Source of the DNA: Chryseobacterium oranimense
GTDB taxonomy: Bacteria; Bacteroidota; Bacteroidia; Flavobacteriales; Weeksellaceae
Assembly: GCF_025244725.1 (NCBI RefSeq)
Contig: NZ_CP104203.1
Coordinates: 1,922,001-1,986,000 of the forward strand
DNA length: 64,000 bases
Direction of reading: 5' to 3'
Shown here: positions 25,625-34,584 of the stretch, piece by piece
Position numbering within the stretch: position 1 is the stretch's first letter
Layout: the number at the start of each line of letters is the position of its first letter
Notes under the pieces: generated by a model
The model's input: only the letters and a program-made list of their open reading frames with translations
What the model was told of the DNA's origin: nothing
The model's database searches: none
Program-made: the position numbers and the translations under genes

Positions 25625-25671
25625 TTGCTATTCAAATAATTCTGAGCAAAAATGAAAATATCCGGAGAAAG

Positions 25672-25695
25672 CTACAGCTACTTTTGTTACATAAG
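25672..25695 (-). promoter_or_regulatory. Crp/Fnr-type operator, 24-bp direct repeat copy 2
   Basis: Identical to 24807-24830. It lies 47 bases before the TauE ATG and again exactly 21 bases before a TTTGC (25646-25650). The matching distance in both promoters suggests one activator acting at a fixed position. Confidence 0.7.
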
Positions 25696-25755
25696 ATGTT
25701 TTAAACTAAAAAATTTTTAAAATCTGAAAATAAAGTTATTGGGGAAAGTATTTAT

Positions 25756-26379
25756 TTAAGAAAGCGTGAGCTTGTTACGTCCGAGCTTTACCCTTCCTGC
25801 TTCTTCCAACTGTTTAAGCAGTCTGGATACTACCACCCGGGCAGTTCCCAGCTCATTGGCCAGCTGTTCATGAGTGATTACAATGGTTTTAGAATTTGTA
25901 AGCTCAGATTTTTTATGAAGAAGGTCTAATAGTCTTTCGTCTACTTTTTTAAAAGCAATAGCATTGATAATGTCCAGTAATTCTTCAAAGCGTTTATGAT
26001 AGAGTCTGAAAATATAATCCAGCCATTCCGGATGTTCCCTGATAAATAATGAAACCTTATCTATCGGCAGAAAAAGAATTTCAGCATCCTCTTCCACTTC
26101 AGCTTTTACTATACTTTTTTCCTGGTGCATCCCGCCCAGGAAAGACATGATACAACTTTCTCCCGCCTGGATGTAATACAGCAGTATTTCTCTTCCATCT
26201 TCTTCTGTCCTGATCACTTTGATCATTCCTTTCATCACAATGGGAATGGAGCGTATGGAAGCGTTTTCATCTAAAATAATATCTCCTTCGGAATAGTTTT
26301 TGGTGATGCCATATTGATAGAGTTTTTCAACAAGTTCCGGCGAGGAGGAAAATTCAGAGGAAAGAATGGTGTCTTGCAT
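25756..26379 (-). CDS. Crp/Fnr family transcriptional regulator of the sulfur module
   Basis: A 207-residue protein. The N-terminal cyclic-nucleotide-like domain (about 15-135) contains GESCIMSFLGGMHQEKS; the C-terminal HTH reads THEQLANELGTARVVVSRLL, with recognition helix residues TARVVVSRLL. The lone cysteine in ESCIMS could act as a redox or persulfide sensor, which is speculative. It lies directly before the TauE and MBL units and is the obvious candidate to bind the two 24-bp operators. It starts 21 bases after the hexosaminidase stop, so some transcription may read in from that gene. Confidence 0.88.
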   Translation of the reverse strand: MQDTILSSEFSSSPELVEKLYQYGITKNYSEGDIILDENASIRSIPIVMKGMIKVIRTEEDGREILLYYIQAGESCIMSFLGGMHQEKSIVKAEVEEDAEILFLPIDKVSLFIREHPEWLDYIFRLYHKRFEELLDIINAIAFKKVDERLLDLLHKKSELTNSKTIVITHEQLANELGTARVVVSRLLKQLEEAGRVKLGRNKLTLS

Positions 26380-26400
26380 TGTATAAAATCTGTTTAATTT

Positions 26401-28668
26401 CTAATTTACACCAATTTCGTCAACGAACAGCCATGCTTTTGAATCTGCACCTGGATTTCCTGCAGGAATAATACCTGCGTTTTCTATTTTAAGTTTAATG
26501 TACTTAGCATTCTGACTTCCTACATTCAGCTTTATTTTTCCTTTTGAGTTCTGAATTTCCTCTTTTCCTATTTCTTTGATCATTTTAAAACTTGCCCCAT
26601 CATCGGAAGTGAAAATCTGTGCAGATTTCGCCAGGTGGATCCAGCTTCCTTTATTTTCCAGGGTATTAAAATAAACTTCGGAAAAGTTGGTTTTCTGTCC
26701 CAGATCAATGGTCGCCACTACATCTTTTCCCTGGAAGCCCAACCATGTTTTGCCCAATTGTCTTATATTTCCGATAATTCCATCCACCAAGGTAAAGGCA
26801 CCGCCAAAAGAGTAATTTTCACTTGGCTGCTGTTCCAGGGTGATCTTTTTTCCTGTTGTTTTTGAAATCCTGAATTCCTGGGAAGAAACAGCACTTTTCA
26901 GTTTTCCTTCCTCAAAATAGGCGGATTTAACGGTTAGAGATTTTGAAACAGCAATCGGACCCTGGTAAACTTGCGAATTTATAGAAGGTTCAGTTCCGTC
27001 GGTTGTATACCGTATTCCTTTGGGGTCCTGTGATACATTAAGCTCATAAGAAATACCGTTCCCTGCAGGAAGTACTTTTCCGGAAATATTATAAATACTT
27101 CTGGCATAATTCACCTTCATCTTATCCAGAACTTTGAACTGGCTGATTACCCTTCCTTCAAATTCTTTATAGTTTTTGGGATCTGCTGTTCCCCATCCTA
27201 CTTCGGAAAGGGCCATAAGCCTTGGAAATATCATGTATTGCACCTGCTTAAAATCTGTAATATACTCTGTCCATAGATTGGCCTGAACCCCTAAGATATA
27301 TTTTGCCTGTTCAGCATTCAGCCCTGAAGGAATTGGATCATAGGAATAAACTTTATCCAAAGGGGTAAAACCTCCGAAAGCATTCGGCTCTGATTGAGGA
27401 TCGCCCTGATAATGATCGAAATAACAATAAGCTCCCGGAGTCATTACCGCGAAATGCGAAGACTTTGCAGCTTCGATTCCGCCATTTACGCCTGTCCAGC
27501 TCATAACGGCAGCATTTGGAGCCAGGCCGCCCTCAAGGATTTCATCCCATCCGATGATTTTTCTTCCTTTGCTGTTGACATATTTTTCAATTCTCTGAAT
27601 GAAATAACTTTGTAAACCATGTTCATCCTTCAGATTATTCTTTTTGATCAGTTCCTGGCAATGGGCACATTCTTTCCATCTCGTTTTCGGACATTCGTCA
27701 CCGCCAATATGGATGTATTGTGATGGAAACAGTGCAATGACTTCATCCAGAACATTTTCAAGAAAGGTGAAGGTTTCTTCTTTCGGGCAGAAAACATCAT
27801 CGAAAACACCCCATTTTGTAGCTGCCTCAAACGGTCCTTTTGTACAGGCCAGTTCGGGATAGGCTGACAGAGCAGCTAAAGCATGACCGGGCATTTCAAT
27901 TTCCGGAACAATGGTAATATGTCTTTGCTGGGCATATTTTATAACATCTTTAATCTGCTCCTGGGTATAAAAATAGGGACCATAAGGTTTTCCGTCAAAA
28001 GTATTGTCTACATAAGCTCCAATCATCGATTCTTTACGTTTTGAACCAATCTGGGTGAGTTTCGGGTATTTTTTAATTTCAATTCTCCAGCCCTGATCGT
28101 CTGTAAGGTGCCAGTGAAAGGTATTCAGCTTGTACATGGCTAAATAATCAATATACTGTTTAACCTCATCTACATTAAAGAAATGACGGCAGACGTCCAA
28201 GTGCATTCCGCGCCATGCAAATTTAGGCTGATCTTCAATCCTTAAAGCAGGAATTACCTTATCTTCCTTATGTTCTTCAAAAAGCTGAGCCAGGGTCTGA
28301 AGAGCCAGAAAATACCCCTGCCTGGTATTGGAAGTTATGAAAATCTTTTTAGGAGAAATGTCAATAGTATACTTTTCCTTATCTTCTTCAGGATGAATGG
28401 GAATTTTTGGCTGTGGAAAAGGCATATACATCAGATGAATTCCTTCTGTCTTACTGCTGCTCTGAAATTTCATACCGGAACCGAGCCGTTTTTTGAAATA
28501 CTCTGTTTCTTCTTTTGGAAGTTTGTCATTCAGGATCAATGTTTCAGGAATGATGAACTTTCCTTCCTGCATGGTTACGCTTTGGGGATAAGGAATTAAA
28601 TCCGGCCTCTTCTGAGCATGAAAAACGGTGGAAAAAATAACGGAACACATAAAAAGGAAACGTCGCAT
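26401..28668 (-). CDS. beta-N-acetylhexosaminidase, glycoside hydrolase family 20
   Basis: A 755-residue secreted enzyme. A signal peptide (about 1-18, ending FHAQ) and a GH20b domain precede the TIM barrel, whose catalytic pair D324-E325 is in HIGGDECPKTRW. After the barrel come a chitobiase C-terminal-like region (KVNYARSIYN, then TDGTEPS) and a discoidin-like domain (about 610-755). It removes terminal GlcNAc or GalNAc from glycans. Together with the beta-mannosidase and glycosylasparaginase nearby it fits N-glycan degradation. It is read in the same direction as the Crp/Fnr gene downstream. Confidence 0.94.
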   Translation of the reverse strand: MRRFLFMCSVIFSTVFHAQKRPDLIPYPQSVTMQEGKFIIPETLILNDKLPKEETEYFKKRLGSGMKFQSSSKTEGIHLMYMPFPQPKIPIHPEEDKEKYTIDISPKKIFITSNTRQGYFLALQTLAQLFEEHKEDKVIPALRIEDQPKFAWRGMHLDVCRHFFNVDEVKQYIDYLAMYKLNTFHWHLTDDQGWRIEIKKYPKLTQIGSKRKESMIGAYVDNTFDGKPYGPYFYTQEQIKDVIKYAQQRHITIVPEIEMPGHALAALSAYPELACTKGPFEAATKWGVFDDVFCPKEETFTFLENVLDEVIALFPSQYIHIGGDECPKTRWKECAHCQELIKKNNLKDEHGLQSYFIQRIEKYVNSKGRKIIGWDEILEGGLAPNAAVMSWTGVNGGIEAAKSSHFAVMTPGAYCYFDHYQGDPQSEPNAFGGFTPLDKVYSYDPIPSGLNAEQAKYILGVQANLWTEYITDFKQVQYMIFPRLMALSEVGWGTADPKNYKEFEGRVISQFKVLDKMKVNYARSIYNISGKVLPAGNGISYELNVSQDPKGIRYTTDGTEPSINSQVYQGPIAVSKSLTVKSAYFEEGKLKSAVSSQEFRISKTTGKKITLEQQPSENYSFGGAFTLVDGIIGNIRQLGKTWLGFQGKDVVATIDLGQKTNFSEVYFNTLENKGSWIHLAKSAQIFTSDDGASFKMIKEIGKEEIQNSKGKIKLNVGSQNAKYIKLKIENAGIIPAGNPGADSKAWLFVDEIGVN

Positions 28669-28749
28669 TTAAGTATGATTAAGGTTTTAGCTAAGATAAT
28701 TATTTTCCAAAACTCTTCGGCCATTTAACTTATTAAATAATAAATCATC

Positions 28750-28757
28750 TAAATTTG
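28750..28757 (+). promoter_or_regulatory. -7 promoter box (TAAATTTG) of DUF4197 gene
   Basis: An exact TAnnTTTG match 13 bases before the ATG at 28771. The leader would be very short. Confidence 0.65.
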
Positions 28758-28770
28758 CAAAAAAAATACA

Positions 28771-29583
28771 ATGAGAAAAAACATTCTATTCGCCGCCGTA
28801 TTATTATTTTCAGTTTCTGCGCAGGCTCAACTCTTAGATATTATTAAATCTACCGTTAAAAACAAAACCGGTGTTGACCTTGACAATCCCTCAAAAACTA
28901 AAACTTCCACAACCACTTCTAACACAACTACTACAGTTCCAACCCAAAGTTCTCCTGTGAATCTGGGGAGCTTAACTTCTTCGCAAATTTCTTCTGGATT
29001 AAAGGAAGCCTTAAGTCTTGGGGTAACTGATGGTGTGAAGAAACTGGCTTTAACAGATGGTTTTTTAAAGAATGAAGCCGTAAAAATTTTAATGCCCGAA
29101 AAGTTAAGAAAGATCGACACCACACTACGTTCCCTGGGAATGGGAAGTCTTGCCGATGAAGGCGTGAAATTATTAAACAGGGCTGCTGAGGATGCGGTAA
29201 CAGAAGCCGCACCAATTTTCACAAAAGCCATCACCTCCATGACGATTACAGATGCCAAAAATATTTTGTTGGGCAGTGATAACGCAGCAACCAATTATTT
29301 ACAAACCAAGACGCAAAGTCAGTTATTTACAGCTTTCCAGCCAAAGGTAAAGGCTTCATTGGGTAAAGTGGGTGCAGATACGGTATGGAAAAATCTGATT
29401 TCAAAATACAATACTTTCACGGGACAAGCCGTAACAACCGATCTTAATGAATATGTTACGACCGAAACTATTAATGGAGTATTCAAAATGGTGGCTGATA
29501 AAGAAAGTGGCATCAGAAATACTCCGGCCATGAGGACTACTTCTATTTTACAGAAGGTTTTTGGGGCGCAGGATGGGAAATAA
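28771..29583 (+). CDS. DUF4197 domain-containing secreted protein
   Basis: A 270-residue protein with a signal peptide (MRKNILFAAVLLFSVSAQA, cleaved near residue 19). A low-complexity linker rich in Thr, Ser and Asn (about 37-62) leads to the DUF4197 domain (about 65-265), marked by SSQISSGLKEALSLGVTDGV and the repeated segments of amphipathic helices. The family is periplasmic and of unknown function. It is a single gene with a clear promoter box and a strong terminator behind it. No specific role can be given. Confidence 0.88.
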   Translation: MRKNILFAAVLLFSVSAQAQLLDIIKSTVKNKTGVDLDNPSKTKTSTTTSNTTTTVPTQSSPVNLGSLTSSQISSGLKEALSLGVTDGVKKLALTDGFLKNEAVKILMPEKLRKIDTTLRSLGMGSLADEGVKLLNRAAEDAVTEAAPIFTKAITSMTITDAKNILLGSDNAATNYLQTKTQSQLFTAFQPKVKASLGKVGADTVWKNLISKYNTFTGQAVTTDLNEYVTTETINGVFKMVADKESGIRNTPAMRTTSILQKVFGAQDGK

Positions 29584-29616
29584 TTTAGTTTTTTTGAAAA
29601 AAACTTTTAAATATAT

Positions 29617-29645
29617 AAACTGTTTCATTTTTGAAGCAGTTTTTT
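29617..29645 (+). terminator. intrinsic terminator of DUF4197 gene
   Basis: An 11-bp stem AAACTGTTTCA / TGAAGCAGTTT (one G-U pair) with a TTTT loop and a T run. Confidence 0.85.
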
Positions 29646-29967
29646 GTTTTGTGTTATCTGTGAGTGAAAAATTTTAGTAGTTTTTCTTTTGTCTTGAAAC
29701 AAAAGAAACAAAATTTCAAGACCTGGAAAATTCCGCTAAAAATATGCCGCACTCAGACAGTAGAATTTTCTTAACGTTCACAGCATTTATTTTCTTAACG
29801 CTCCATTTTCCTATGTCGGTATAATAGTGTTTCACAAGTACTTTTTGAAAACTTTTGAAATCATTTAAATGTTAAGCGATAAAAATCTGCGTTATCGGCT
29901 TAATCTGCGAGTGAAAAAACCTTTTGATTAATATTTATTGTTGCTTTGAAACATCGTTCAAATGCAT
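29646..29967. repeat. gene-free gap with nested inverted repeats and CTCGCAGATT repeat copies
   Basis: No gene seen. The GTCTTGAAA arm at 29691-29699 pairs with TTTCAAGAC at 29714-29722, around the internal CTTTTGT...ACAAAAG pair. An AATCTGCGTTATCGGCTTAA / AATCTGCGAGTG copy of the repeat family lies at 29883-29912, and a partial GTTATCTGTGAGTGAA at about 29652-29668. Confidence 0.55.
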
Positions 29968-29968
29968 A

Positions 29969-30000
29969 AAAAACCTTGTCAGTGACAAGGTTTTTATTTT
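29969..30000. terminator. bidirectional terminator past scoB
   Basis: A stem of about 12 bp, AAAAACCTTGTC (29969-29980) / GACAAGGTTTTT (29984-29995), flanked by A and T runs. Confidence 0.8.
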
Positions 30001-30001
30001 A

Positions 30002-30655
30002 TTAGAATTGCATTTCAGGAATTTCACCTTCAATGATAAGATCTGCTTCTGTCGATTGTATAATATGTTCTACTGAAACGCCCGGTGCTCTTTCCACCAG
30101 TTTGAAACCGGCTGGTGTTACGTCGAGTACAGCTAATTCGGTTACTACTCTTTTCACACAGTTCACACCTGTAAGCGGAAGGGTACATTTTTTAAGGATT
30201 TTGCTTTCTCCGGCTTTATTGACGTGCATCATGGCAACAATAATATTTTCTGCGGAAGCCACAAGATCCATGGCACCTCCCATTCCTTTCACCATTTTTC
30301 CGGGAATTTTCCAGTTCGCAATATCTCCGTTCTCTGAAACTTCCATTGCTCCAAGGATAGTGAGATCTACTTTCTGGCCGCGGATCATCCCGAAACTGAA
30401 TGCAGAATCGAAAAATGATCCTCCGGGAAGTATGGTGATGGTCTGTTTACCGGCATTGATGATATCTGCATCTTCTTCACCTTCGAAAGGGAAAGGCCCC
30501 ATCCCGAGAACTCCGTTTTCGCTCTGGAATTCTACTGAAATACCTTCAGGAACATAGTTGGCAACTAAAGTTGGGATTCCTATTCCCAGGTTTACATAAT
30601 AACGGTCTTTGAGTTCTTTTGAAATTCTTTTGGCAATTTGTTCTTTTGTAAGCAT
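30002..30655 (-). CDS. scoB: 3-oxoacid CoA-transferase subunit B
   Basis: A 217-residue subunit. The catalytic glutamate is E46 in QSENGVLGMGP; other family signatures are RYYVNLGIGIPTLVANYVP and MGGAMDLVASAENIIVAM. With subunit A it moves CoA between succinyl-CoA and acetoacetate or a related 3-oxoacid. The A subunit lies 2.1 kb upstream on the same strand, with an ABC transporter gene in the opposite direction between them, which is unusual because the two are normally adjacent. Confidence 0.95.
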   Translation of the reverse strand: MLTKEQIAKRISKELKDRYYVNLGIGIPTLVANYVPEGISVEFQSENGVLGMGPFPFEGEEDADIINAGKQTITILPGGSFFDSAFSFGMIRGQKVDLTILGAMEVSENGDIANWKIPGKMVKGMGGAMDLVASAENIIVAMMHVNKAGESKILKKCTLPLTGVNCVKRVVTELAVLDVTPAGFKLVERAPGVSVEHIIQSTEADLIIEGEIPEMQF

Positions 30656-30751
30656 AGTAAAAACTTAGACTGCAATTTAATTCTTTTCACTTGAATACAA
30701 AAGGTCTTTATTATTCAAAATTATTAATATCATAAGTCAAAATAATATCTC

Positions 30752-30759
30752 TAATTTTG
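30752..30759 (+). promoter_or_regulatory. -7 promoter box (TAATTTTG) of ABC exporter
   Basis: An exact TAnnTTTG match 17 bases before the exporter ATG. Confidence 0.65.
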
Positions 30760-30776
30760 CAGCATTATTTATTAAA

Positions 30777-32579
30777 ATGAAAATACTTTTAAGATACCTT
30801 AAGCCCTACAAATGGTTAATTGCCATTTCTTTGCTACTGGCAGCCATTAACCAGGTTTTTTCTTTGTTTGCCCCGGCCATTACGGGTAATATTCTGGATC
30901 AGCTGGTAACGCATCCTAATTTTTTTGATAAGGAAAAGCTTTTACCAAGAAACCTTAACGAATATTTATATGGAAGTGAAGCCTATCACGGTGCCTTTTA
31001 TTTTTTAGGATTACTGATCGGAACAGCGATGGTGAGCAGAATTGCCAAAGCGTTTCAGGATTATGCGGTAAGTGTGATTACTCAAAAATTTGGTGCGAAG
31101 ATTTTTACGGATGGTTTAAAACATTCAATGGCGCTGCCTTATCAGGAATTTGAAGATCAGAGAAGTGGGGAAACCTTGTCTATTTTGACGAAAGTAAGGG
31201 AGGATTCGGTAAAATTCATCAATAATTTCATTAATATCTTCTTTGGAATTCTGGTGAGTATTATTTTCGTTTCGGTGTATGCTATCCGCTTACATTGGTC
31301 GATCATGCCGGTGTATATCTGCGGTATTTTCCTGATTGCATTTGTGACTAATTTGCTAAGCAAAAGGATAAAGAGCATTCAGAAAAATATTGTTTCTGAA
31401 ACTACAGCTTTAGCGGGAAGTACAACGGAAAGTCTTAGAAATATTGAAATTGTGAAAAGTCTGGGATTAACCAATCAGGAAGTGATCCGTCTGAACAATA
31501 ATACATACAAAATTCTTGGCCTTGAGCTCAGAAAGGTTAAAAGCATCCGTTCTTTAAGCTTTATTCAGGGGACGATGGTGAATTTCCTTCAACAGCTGAT
31601 CACGCTGACTCTTTTGTATCTCATTTTTAAAAATATTGTTACTCCGGGACAATATCTGTCTCTGATGTTTTACGGGTTCTTTATTTTCGGGCCGATGCAG
31701 GAGATCGGGAACATCATTATTTCTTACCGTGAAGCCGAAGCTTCTTTGCAGAATTTTGACCTTTTAATGAAAAAAGATGTGGAAGAAAAGCCGTCTCATC
31801 CAAAACAGATCGGAGCGATTGAGGAACTGGAATTCAAGCATGTTTCTTTCAAGCATCAGTCTGCTCAGTATAAAGCTTTAAATAATATCTCTTTTGATGT
31901 TAAAAATGGGGAAACCATTGCTTTCGTAGGGCCGAGCGGTTCCGGGAAAAGTACCCTGGTAAAATTACTGGTTGGGCTTTACAGGCCTCAGGAAGGGAAT
32001 ATTTTTTATAATACCATTAATGGAAAAGAGTTTGATTTTGACGAACTGAGAAATCAGATTGGTTTTGTAACACAGGATACGCAACTTTTTGCAGGAACGA
32101 TCAAAGAAAACCTTCTTTTCGTGAATCCAAATGCTACGGAATCTGAGCTGGCGGTAGCTTTAGAGAAATCGAGCTGTACCGCCTTGCTGGAAAGGGCAGA
32201 AAAAGGCATCGAAACGGTTATTGGTGAAGGCGGTCTGAAGCTGAGTGGTGGGGAAAAACAAAGAATTGCCATTGCAAGAGCACTTTTAAGAAGACCACAT
32301 TTACTTATTTTTGATGAAGCTACTTCTGCTTTGGACAGTATTACCGAAGAAGAAATTACTTCCACTATAAAGAGTATTTCGAAGGAAAGGGAACAAATTA
32401 CAGTTCTTATCGCACACCGTCTCAGTACGATCATGCATGCAGACCGGATTTATGTGCTTGAACGCGGACAAGTAATAGAAATGGGATCTCATGATAATCT
32501 AATTGCTGAAAAAGGGTTATATTATGCCATGTGGAGGCAACAGATCGGGGAAAGAAAAATGCTTAACCCTCAAGCATAA
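30777..32579 (+). CDS. ABC transporter ATP-binding protein/permease (half-size exporter)
   Basis: A 600-residue exporter of the MsbA type. Six membrane segments occupy about residues 15-320. The nucleotide-binding domain has Walker A GPSGSGKST (about 385-393), signature LSGGEKQR (about 488-495), Walker B LLIFDEATSALD (about 508-519) and the H-loop AHRLST. The protein should act as a homodimer and export a lipid, peptide or drug; the substrate is unknown. It has its own promoter box and terminator and sits in the opposite direction between scoB and scoA, so it looks like a self-contained insertion. Confidence 0.93.
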   Translation: MKILLRYLKPYKWLIAISLLLAAINQVFSLFAPAITGNILDQLVTHPNFFDKEKLLPRNLNEYLYGSEAYHGAFYFLGLLIGTAMVSRIAKAFQDYAVSVITQKFGAKIFTDGLKHSMALPYQEFEDQRSGETLSILTKVREDSVKFINNFINIFFGILVSIIFVSVYAIRLHWSIMPVYICGIFLIAFVTNLLSKRIKSIQKNIVSETTALAGSTTESLRNIEIVKSLGLTNQEVIRLNNNTYKILGLELRKVKSIRSLSFIQGTMVNFLQQLITLTLLYLIFKNIVTPGQYLSLMFYGFFIFGPMQEIGNIIISYREAEASLQNFDLLMKKDVEEKPSHPKQIGAIEELEFKHVSFKHQSAQYKALNNISFDVKNGETIAFVGPSGSGKSTLVKLLVGLYRPQEGNIFYNTINGKEFDFDELRNQIGFVTQDTQLFAGTIKENLLFVNPNATESELAVALEKSSCTALLERAEKGIETVIGEGGLKLSGGEKQRIAIARALLRRPHLLIFDEATSALDSITEEEITSTIKSISKEREQITVLIAHRLSTIMHADRIYVLERGQVIEMGSHDNLIAEKGLYYAMWRQQIGERKMLNPQA

Positions 32580-32583
32580 AAAT

Positions 32584-32613
32584 AAAGCGCTGAATGAATT
32601 CAGCGCTTTTTTA
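32584..32613 (+). terminator. intrinsic terminator of ABC exporter
   Basis: A perfect 11-bp stem AAAGCGCTGAA / TTCAGCGCTTT with loop TGAA and a T run. Confidence 0.9.
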
Positions 32614-32786
32614 TTGTAGATGTTACTGTTAAAATCTATTTTTTTAAACCATTAAGAAGTATTTAAGGAGTAAAGTATAGTTAAGATGAATCATTCTGAT
32701 TTTTTAAGCTTTGTGCTTAATGTCCTTAACTACTTATTATATCTTAATGGTTCAAAAATAAAGTTTAAAACAGAGTTATTGTCAAA

Positions 32787-33488
32787 TTATTCTTTGCTTC
32801 TGACTGTTCTCTGCTCAATCCTTTTTTCAAATTTTTCACCCTGGAAGATTCTCTGGATCATAATTCCCGGAATATGAACCTGGTTAGGATCTAATTCTCC
32901 CGGTGCCACCAGCTCTTCTACCTCGGCAATAGTAATTTTTGCCGCTCCCGCCATCGGATGGTTAAAATTTCTTGCCGAACCTTTAAAAATAAGGTTTCCG
33001 GCATGGTCTCCTTTCCATGCTTTTACGATTGAAAAATCTGCTTTGTAGGCATGTTCCAGAATGTGAGGCTTTCCGTCGAAATCTTTTACTTCTTTACCTT
33101 CTGCAATCTCAGTTCCATATCCGGCAGGAGTATAGAAAGCAGGAATTCCAGCCTGTGCTGCCCTGCATTTTTCTGCAAGAGTTCCTTGTGGGGTAAGCTC
33201 GACATCTAATTCCCCGGAAAGCATCTGTCTTTCGAATTCTGCGTTTTCTCCCACATAGGAAGAGATCATTTTTTTGATCTGTCTTTTATGAAGGAGCAAT
33301 CCAAGTCCGAAATCATCGACACCTGCATTGTTGGAAATACACGTTAAATCTTTTACATCGCTTTCTACCAAAGCATTAATGGAATTTTCAGGGATACCGC
33401 AAAGGCCAAATCCGCCCAGCATTAAAGTCATTCCGTCCTGAATACCTTCTATGGCTTCCTTTGCATTTTTTACTCTTTTATCTATCAT
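32787..33488 (-). CDS. scoA: 3-oxoacid CoA-transferase subunit A
   Basis: A 233-residue subunit with the glycine-rich CoA motif [11 protein letters not shown] (about 26-36) and the conserved [19 protein letters not shown]. It is the partner of scoB (30002-30655). In related genomes the two normally overlap or are adjacent; here an exporter cassette of about 1.8 kb separates them. Expression should need two promoters or readthrough of about 2.1 kb. The start at 33488 overlaps a doubtful small ORF upstream by 11 bases. Confidence 0.95.
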   Translation of the reverse strand: MIDKRVKNAKEAIEGIQDGMTLMLGGFGLCGIPENSINALVESDVKDLTCISNNAGVDDFGLGLLLHKRQIKKMISSYVGENAEFERQMLSGELDVELTPQGTLAEKCRAAQAGIPAFYTPAGYGTEIAEGKEVKDFDGKPHILEHAYKADFSIVKAWKGDHAGNLIFKGSARNFNHPMAGAAKITIAEVEELVAPGELDPNQVHIPGIMIQRIFQGEKFEKRIEQRTVRSKE

Positions 33489-33687
33489 GAAATATTAGAT
33501 TTTTCTGTCCGTTAAATTTAATAAATTTTCTCATATATCCGGTAATAAGGATTTCCCGGTTGAATCTTCTATTTTCATGCTTTACGGAAGTAATCCTCCG
33601 GGAGAATAAGTGAACAAAAAATAGATCACCAGAAATATCTTCAAAAGTTAATATTCCATTCGTTAATATCTCTGTTCTTCTGTTCAT
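33478..33687 (-). CDS. possible small protein upstream of scoA, unrecognised
   Basis: A 69-codon frame with an ATG start whose stop overlaps the scoA start by 11 bases, an arrangement that would allow translational coupling. The sequence is basic and has no signal, membrane segment or family motif that I recognise. Codon use looks plausible, but chance frames of this length are common. It might instead be leader RNA of scoA. Confidence 0.25.
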   Translation of the reverse strand: MNRRTEILTNGILTFEDISGDLFFVHLFSRRITSVKHENRRFNREILITGYMRKFIKFNGQKNLIFHDR

Positions 33688-33788
33688 AAATGAAGTTTTT
33701 TATCCGTAAAAAGATCAAAAAACTAAACTAAAGTGTAAAGCTTATTTAAAATCATTTACTTTTTTTTGCATTTAAAACTTAAACTACT
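33489..33788. other. 300-base region with no established gene
   Basis: Apart from the doubtful small ORF, nothing with support was found. It should hold the scoA promoter on the minus strand and the promoter of the DUF3667 gene on the plus strand. Confidence 0.4.
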
Positions 33789-34478
33789 ATGAATGAATAT
33801 TTTTGCTCAAAATGTCAACAAAATTTAAAACCTAAAAGAATAGACGGACATTACATTCTTCATGAAATTGAACATGTTTTACATTTTGAAAGAGGTATTT
33901 TATATACCATAAGAGAGTTGTTAATCAGACCTGGAGAAAATATCAGGCATTTTATCAGTGAAAACAGAAGCAGGCTTGTAAAACCTGTGATATTTATTAT
34001 TGTCACCTCATTAATTTATACACTGATCAATCATTTTTTTCACATTGAAGCAAGATATATAAAAATTGACGGGGCAAAAGATCAGCAGTTGAATGCTATT
34101 AATAGTTGGGTTCAAAGTCATTATGGGTATTCCAATATTATAATGGGAGCGTTTATTGCTTTTTGGTTAAAAATATTTTTCAAAAAATATGATTACAATT
34201 TTTTTGAAATATTAATCCTGCTTTGCTTTATTCTTGGAATGGAAATGCTGATGTTTTCCTTTTTTGCCATTCTTGAAGGGCTTACGAAGTTTTATATGAT
34301 GCAGATTGCCGCAGCAATCGTATTTGCCTATTTTACCTGGGCTGTAGCACAATTTTTCGATAAAACCAGGGTATCCAGTTATTTTAAAGCCTTTGCTTCC
34401 TATATATTGGGAATGATTACATTTGGTATTTCAATAATGATTTTAGGAGCTTTAATGAACTTAATCGTACAACATTAA
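33789..34478 (+). CDS. DUF3667 domain-containing membrane protein
   Basis: A 229-residue protein. The N-terminal CSKCQQNL is the single CxxC of a zinc-ribbon-like start, followed by EIEHVLHFERGILYTIRELLIRPGENIRHFI, the DUF3667 signature. About four membrane helices follow (LVKPVIFIIVTSLIYTLI and three more). The function is unknown. The coding sequence is more A/T-rich than most of its neighbours. It is a single gene that ends before a strong bidirectional terminator. Confidence 0.85.
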   Translation: MNEYFCSKCQQNLKPKRIDGHYILHEIEHVLHFERGILYTIRELLIRPGENIRHFISENRSRLVKPVIFIIVTSLIYTLINHFFHIEARYIKIDGAKDQQLNAINSWVQSHYGYSNIIMGAFIAFWLKIFFKKYDYNFFEILILLCFILGMEMLMFSFFAILEGLTKFYMMQIAAAIVFAYFTWAVAQFFDKTRVSSYFKAFASYILGMITFGISIMILGALMNLIVQH

Positions 34479-34536
34479 AAAATAAAAACTATGATCATTG
34501 TTATTTGTATTTTACTGTTCCTGTTTATATTACACA

Positions 34537-34566
34537 AAAAAGCAGGAAATAAATTTCCTGCTTTTT
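34537..34566. terminator. bidirectional terminator between DUF3667 and metallophosphoesterase genes
   Basis: A 13-bp stem AAAAAGCAGGAAA / TTTCCTGCTTTTT with a 4-base loop. Confidence 0.9.
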
Positions 34567-34584
34567 CTCTATATTGTCAGAATC

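Noticed and set aside
30033..30557. Plus-strand 174-codon frame over scoB
   Set aside because: The frame is antisense to a conserved enzyme and is low-complexity.
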